Shown here: piece after piece, positions 60,489 to 64,000 of the stretch
How the letters are laid out: each line of letters starts with the position of its first letter
Position numbering within the stretch: position 1 is the first letter of the stretch
NCBI GenBank assembly: GCA_039810245.1
Contig: JBDHWQ010000001.1
Span: 248,001-312,000 of the forward strand
Length of the DNA stretch: 64,000 nt
Direction: 5' to 3'
From: CALDSL01 sp039810245
GTDB taxonomy: Bacteria > Chloroflexota > Anaerolineae > Anaerolineales > Anaerolineaceae
Notes under the pieces: generated by a model
What the model was told of the DNA's origin: nothing
What the model saw: the letters and a program-made list of their open reading frames with translations, nothing else
Database searches by the model: none
Translations under genes and position numbers: made by a program

Positions 60489-61063
60489 TGGACCGCGAAC
60501 AGGCAATGGCAATTGTGCAGGAATATATCAAAAGCCCCGGATTGATCAATCACATGCTGTGCGTGGAAGCCGCGATGCGTTTCTACGCCGAAAAATTGGG
60601 CCAGGATGTGGACAAATGGGGTGTCACCGGGCTGCTGCACGACTTTGACTGGGAAATTCACCCCAGCGCCGAGGTGCATCCCTCACAGGGTGCGCCTATT
60701 CTGCGCGAGCGCGGCGTGCCGGAAGAGATAGTTACCGCCATACTCAGCCATGGCTCAAGCGCCGAGTACCCGCGCACCACGCTGATGGAAAAGGCCCTCA
60801 CCGCCTGCGATGAGATCACCGGGCTGATCACCGCTGTGGCGCTGGTACGCCCATCGCGCTCATTGTACGACCTGACGGCTTCATCTGTGAAAAAGAAGTG
60901 GAAAGACAAAGCCTTTGCCGCCGGCACGAACCGCGAAGAGATGGCCGCGGCCGCCGAGGAATTCGGCGTGGAGCTTTGGCAGCACGTGGATAACGTCATA
61001 ATGGCTATGCGCAAAATCGCGCCAGAGTTGGGGTTAGAAGGTAACATTCCACCACAGGAATAA
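60485..61063 (+). CDS. HD-domain (HDIG-type) metal-dependent phosphohydrolase-like protein
   Basis: 192 residues. The HD superfamily residues are visible: His23 in LINHMLCVEAAMRFY, His52-Asp53 in GLLHDFDWE, a further His in AILSHGSS, and an Asp in LTACDEITGL. These bind metal in phosphohydrolases acting on nucleotides; the substrate is unknown. It overlaps the preceding DUF218 gene by 4 bases (ATG candidates at 60481, 60485 and 60488), so translation is coupled. A strong bidirectional hairpin separates it from the convergent topoisomerase gene. Confidence 0.88.
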   Translation: MMDREQAMAIVQEYIKSPGLINHMLCVEAAMRFYAEKLGQDVDKWGVTGLLHDFDWEIHPSAEVHPSQGAPILRERGVPEEIVTAILSHGSSAEYPRTTLMEKALTACDEITGLITAVALVRPSRSLYDLTASSVKKKWKDKAFAAGTNREEMAAAAEEFGVELWQHVDNVIMAMRKIAPELGLEGNIPPQE

Positions 61064-61071
61064 CCAACAAT

Positions 61072-61113
61072 AAAGCCACCCAGCAGGCGCAACCACGCCT
61101 GCCGGGTGGCTTT
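61072..61113. terminator. Bidirectional rho-independent terminator
   Basis: AAAGCCACCC-A-GCAGGCG (61072-61089) pairs with CGCCTGC-C-GGGTGGCTTT (61096-61113), 17 pairs with one mismatch and a 6-base loop, with A and T runs on the two sides. It serves the HD-domain gene and the convergent topoisomerase gene. Confidence 0.88.
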
Positions 61114-61123
61114 GATTTTCGAA

Positions 61124-64000
61124 TTACCCCGCACCCTTCTTCTTGTGCGCCGGTTTCGGCGCTTCTTCGTCTTCAAAGAGCTGCAGCGTGGGCTGCGCAG
61201 GTGGTTTCTTCGTAGCGGCGCGCGGTTTCGCAGCCGGTTCATCTTTTCCCGCGCTTTTGACCGTCGAGCGCGGTTTGGCAACCGGTTTTTTGCTCCCCTT
61301 CGCGGCGGGTGTCTCACCGGCTTTGGTCGCGGCGCGTGTTTTGGCGACCGGCGTGGACGACTTTGGCGCCGCTTTGGTGGTCGTCTTTGGAACAGCTTTT
61401 GCCGGAGTTTCCGCGGCAGGCCGGGCCGCCGCACGGGTGGCCTTTGCCGCCGGTTTGGTGGGTATCTCGGCGGGTTTGGCGGCAGAAGTGGCGCGTTTTG
61501 CGGCCGTTTTGACTGCGCCCTGGGCGGGAGCCTGCACGGTTTTGGCTGTGGATTTTCGCGCTGCGGGCGGTTTCACAGCCTGTTCAGCCGCGGCAGCCTT
61601 CGCACCGCTTTTGCGCGCGGCGGGTTTGGCTTCGACTGCTGTTGGGGTTTTGGCCGCAGCGGTAGCGGCTTTCGTCGTCTTTGTGTCAGCCGCGGGCTTT
61701 TTGGGTGCAGCCGTCTTTCCGGCGGCAGTGCTCTTTGTGGCCGCGGCTGTTTTTCCAGCAACCGGTTTTTTGGCTGCGGCGGCGCTGGTTTTGACCGAGG
61801 ATTTGATCGCCGCCGGTTCAGCCTGAGTTTTCACCGCTGTAGCGCGCTTGCGCGCCGGGGGTTCCACCGGCAGCGCCGCTTCGGGATTCCAGTACTCCAG
61901 CCCATCCGCGGCAGCACTCAGCCCGGTGATCACCGCGCCCTTACCGCCACCCAAAGGGCGCGCACCTGCCTGGCGCTTGACCGCCGGGATGGCATCCACG
62001 CGCACTGGCTGCGCATTGACCGGGTCGAAATGCAGCAGCCCGGCCTGGCCGGGTTTGCCCAGCAGTATCCCGGCGATGCTCTCGCGTGGGGCCGGACGGG
62101 CGGCAATCACGCCCATGCCATAGCGCCCCTGCAGCGGAAATTCTTTCGTAGAGATGCGCCAGCCGGCGCCATTCGAGGCGACCAGCAGCACATCCCTTTC
62201 CGCCTGGTACCGGGTAAAGCCCACAACCTGGTCACCGGCACCCAGCTTCATGCCATTCACACCGGCGGCCACCAGGCCCATCGCGCGAACTTCGCTCTCC
62301 GCGAAACGAATAGCCATGCCGTGCGCGGAAACCATCAGCAGTTCGTCACTGCCGCCGGTCAGCACCGTGCCGATCAGCCAGTCGCCGGGGTTGACCCTGG
62401 CCAGGGCAAAGCGCTGCGAAGAAGGCCCGGGTAGTTCCGCAACCGAAGACTTTTTCACCAGCCCCTGAGCGCTGGCCGTCATCACAAAACGGTCGGCGTG
62501 CGGATCACCATTGCGCGGCGGCACGGTAAACAACCCAGCCAGCATTTCGCCGTCCGGCAGCGCGCTAACGCGGTGCAATGGCACACCCTCTTCCAGGCGG
62601 CTTACCTCAGGTATGGCGTGCACCGCCACTGCTACCGCCTGCCCCTGTGGCGAAACCATATACAGGGTGTGGTGCGTATTGGTGCGCACCATCCAGCGCG
62701 GCGCGTAGCGCCCGTCCATCTGCGGCGTTTCGCCGCCACGGATGCGGCCGATCAGCCCTTCCGCGGTGATCCCAACCCAAGCCGTCTCAGCGCTGATCAG
62801 GTCGGTGGCGGTGAGCAGCATATGCGCGGTTTCGCCTTCTCGCAGCGAAACGATCTGCGTGCGGCGGCGATCACCGTATTTTTCTTTCATCTCCAGCAGC
62901 TCGGCCTGCACCACTTCGCGCATCTTCTTGGGCGATTTGAGCAGTGCTTCCAGGTCTTTCATCAGCCGCACCAGCTCTTTATATTCGTCCTCGATCTTCT
63001 TGCGCTCCAGCGCGGCCAGCCGGCGCAGCGGCATCTCGAGAATTGCATTCGCCTGGACCAGCGACAGCTTGAAACGCTTCATCAGCCGCTCGCGCGCCTG
63101 GTCTACGTCCGCGGCCGCGCGGATGACTTTGATCACCTCGTCCAGGTTGGCAATGGCAATGCGCAGCCCTTCCAGCACATGCGCGCGCTGGCGAGCGCGC
63201 TCCAGATCATATTCCGCGCGTCGCCGCACCACCGTCTGGCGGTGTTCCAAATACACGCGTAGCGCCTGCTTCAGGCTCAACAGGCGCGGCTCGTTATCCA
63301 CCAGCGCCAGCAGGGTGATACCGATGGTAGTCTCCAGCGGGGTACGCTTATACAGCTTACGCAGGATATCTTCCGCCTCGATATTGGCCTTCAGTTCCAC
63401 CACAATGCGCATGCCCTGGCGGTCAGATTCATCGCGCAGGTCGGCGATACCGTCCAGGTCGCCCTCGCGCGCCAGTTCGGCGATGCGCTCGATCAGATTG
63501 GACTTGTTGGTCATATACGGCAGTTCGGTGATGATCAACCGGCTGCGTCCACGCCCGGTATCTTCCATGTGCACCCGGCCGCGTACCAGCACGCGTCCGC
63601 GCCCGCTGCCGTAGGCAGTCAGCAAATCCATTTCTTCGTTCTGCAGGATAATGCCGCCGGTAGGAAAATCGGGGCCATTGATGAAATTCATCAGGTCCGC
63701 GACGTTGATATCATCCAGCCGCTCCCACTCTCGAAGCATGTAGACCAGCGCATCCACCACTTCCGCCAGGTTATGCGGCGGGATGTTGGTGGCCATGCCC
63801 ACCGCGATGCCGGTCGAGCCATTAACCAGCAAGTTGGGCAGGGCCGCGGGCAGCACCGCCGGTTCGTTGAGCGAGCCATCGAAATTTGGCGCAAAGTCCA
63901 CCGTATCGCGGTCGATCTGCGCCAGCATATCCACCGCGTACGACTTGAGCCGCGCCTCGGTATAGCGCATCGCCGCGGGCGGGTCGCCGTCCACGCTGCC
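61124..64000 (-). CDS. gyrA: Type IIA topoisomerase A subunit (GyrA/ParC), N-terminus missing, with H1-like C-terminal tail
   Basis: The frame runs off the window edge; 958 residues are visible, and about the first 110 are missing. It starts GSVDGDPPAAMRYTEARL, whose Tyr (codon 63962-63964) is the DNA-cleaving residue. Further core blocks are NIPPHNLAEVVDAL, IVVELKANIEAEDILRKLYK and the NAILEMPLRRLAALE coiled coil. The C-terminal beta-pinwheel (about 480-715 of the visible part) lacks a clear GyrA-box QRRGGKG; a weak RIRGGE is present. From about residue 715 a tail of some 240 residues is almost only Ala, Lys, Pro, Thr, Arg, then ends LQLFEDEEAPKPAHKKKGAG. GyrA versus ParC cannot be settled without the partner; the symbol is provisional. 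Confidence 0.85.
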   Translation of the reverse strand, partial: GSVDGDPPAAMRYTEARLKSYAVDMLAQIDRDTVDFAPNFDGSLNEPAVLPAALPNLLVNGSTGIAVGMATNIPPHNLAEVVDALVYMLREWERLDDINVADLMNFINGPDFPTGGIILQNEEMDLLTAYGSGRGRVLVRGRVHMEDTGRGRSRLIITELPYMTNKSNLIERIAELAREGDLDGIADLRDESDRQGMRIVVELKANIEAEDILRKLYKRTPLETTIGITLLALVDNEPRLLSLKQALRVYLEHRQTVVRRRAEYDLERARQRAHVLEGLRIAIANLDEVIKVIRAAADVDQARERLMKRFKLSLVQANAILEMPLRRLAALERKKIEDEYKELVRLMKDLEALLKSPKKMREVVQAELLEMKEKYGDRRRTQIVSLREGETAHMLLTATDLISAETAWVGITAEGLIGRIRGGETPQMDGRYAPRWMVRTNTHHTLYMVSPQGQAVAVAVHAIPEVSRLEEGVPLHRVSALPDGEMLAGLFTVPPRNGDPHADRFVMTASAQGLVKKSSVAELPGPSSQRFALARVNPGDWLIGTVLTGGSDELLMVSAHGMAIRFAESEVRAMGLVAAGVNGMKLGAGDQVVGFTRYQAERDVLLVASNGAGWRISTKEFPLQGRYGMGVIAARPAPRESIAGILLGKPGQAGLLHFDPVNAQPVRVDAIPAVKRQAGARPLGGGKGAVITGLSAAADGLEYWNPEAALPVEPPARKRATAVKTQAEPAAIKSSVKTSAAAAKKPVAGKTAAATKSTAAGKTAAPKKPAADTKTTKAATAAAKTPTAVEAKPAARKSGAKAAAAEQAVKPPAARKSTAKTVQAPAQGAVKTAAKRATSAAKPAEIPTKPAAKATRAAARPAAETPAKAVPKTTTKAAPKSSTPVAKTRAATKAGETPAAKGSKKPVAKPRSTVKSAGKDEPAAKPRAATKKPPAQPTLQLFEDEEAPKPAHKKKGAG
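61130..61855 (-). repeat. Low-complexity coding segment for the topoisomerase basic tail
   Basis: About 240 codons coding mainly Lys, Ala, Pro and Thr, with recurrent KPAA, AAKP and KTAA words, as in histone H1-like bacterial proteins. The reading frame is intact throughout. Confidence 0.75.

Noticed and set aside
61130..61855. A tandem DNA repeat or mobile element
   Set aside because: The repetition follows the codon frame of the topoisomerase tail and has no element boundaries or terminal repeats.
61106..62434. A 442-codon plus-strand frame rich in Gly/Phe/Arg
   Set aside because: It is the antisense of the Lys/Ala/Pro-rich tail and pinwheel of the topoisomerase gene; its composition is the mirror of that repeat.

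Overview
The window reads as chromosomal DNA from a GC-rich bacterium (around 60% GC by eye), most likely a member of the Chloroflexota close to Anaerolineae. That placement is inference from gene content: the rpsF-ssb-rpsR trio, an rnc-smc pair, AIM24/TIGR00266, DUF4870 and DUF4230 proteins, lipoproteins with LAAC-type lipoboxes and long Ala/Pro/Thr/Glu linkers, and several genes whose start codon lies 6-7 bases after a -10 box (leaderless architecture). I saw no insertion sequences, phage genes, CRISPR arrays, tRNAs or rRNAs. Genes are tightly packed on both strands.

Layout. 1-4 kb: tail of a Gfo/Idh/MocA dehydrogenase, an AIM24-family protein, then rpsF-ssb-rpsR behind a structured leader, and a membrane-anchored parvulin foldase. 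4-11 kb: chromosome and RNA maintenance (smc, rnc), molybdopterin synthesis (moaC and a moaD-moaE fusion), scpA, a conserved unknown and an FlK-like thioesterase. 12-24 kb: PspC protein, aldo/keto reductase, a degenerate stand-alone receiver, mutS, a 1578-residue secreted beta-helix/PKD protein, a membrane protein coupled to a GH13 glycosidase. 24-31 kb: ketopantoate reductase and fmt, two DUF4870 proteins, a MarR-peptidase S51-like pair with a clear operator, GtrA, a monothiol glutaredoxin, an ECF-type sigma factor with a small membrane partner. 31-47 kb: ComB-like phosphatase, a polytopic membrane subtilase, a lysophospholipase-like hydrolase, glycogen debranching plus maltooligosyl-trehalose synthase, a SHMT-aminomethyltransferase fusion, an aminotransferase, an alpha-toroid unknown and a TGS-type nucleoside kinase.

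47-57 kb is an alpha-glucan uptake region. On the plus strand a GT-C glycosyltransferase is fused to a MalF-type permease and overlaps a MalG-type permease. On the minus strand lie a ROK repressor, MalE-like lipoprotein, MalF, MalG and a lipoprotein alpha-amylase. No ABC ATPase is present in either set, so a shared MsmX/UgpC-type ATPase elsewhere is implied. The GH13, GlgX and TreY enzymes add maltodextrin, glycogen and trehalose metabolism. 57-64 kb holds a DUF4230 protein, a PhnD-like lipoprotein, a DUF218 protein, an HD-domain protein and the partial A subunit of a type IIA topoisomerase carrying a long histone H1-like tail.

The most unusual items are the glycosyltransferase-MalF fusion, the GlyA-GcvT fusion with a GcvT-like remnant between its halves, the H1-like tail on the gyrase subunit, the peptidase S51/CysRS-tail fusion, the membrane subtilase, and a terminator-like hairpin in the glgX leader.
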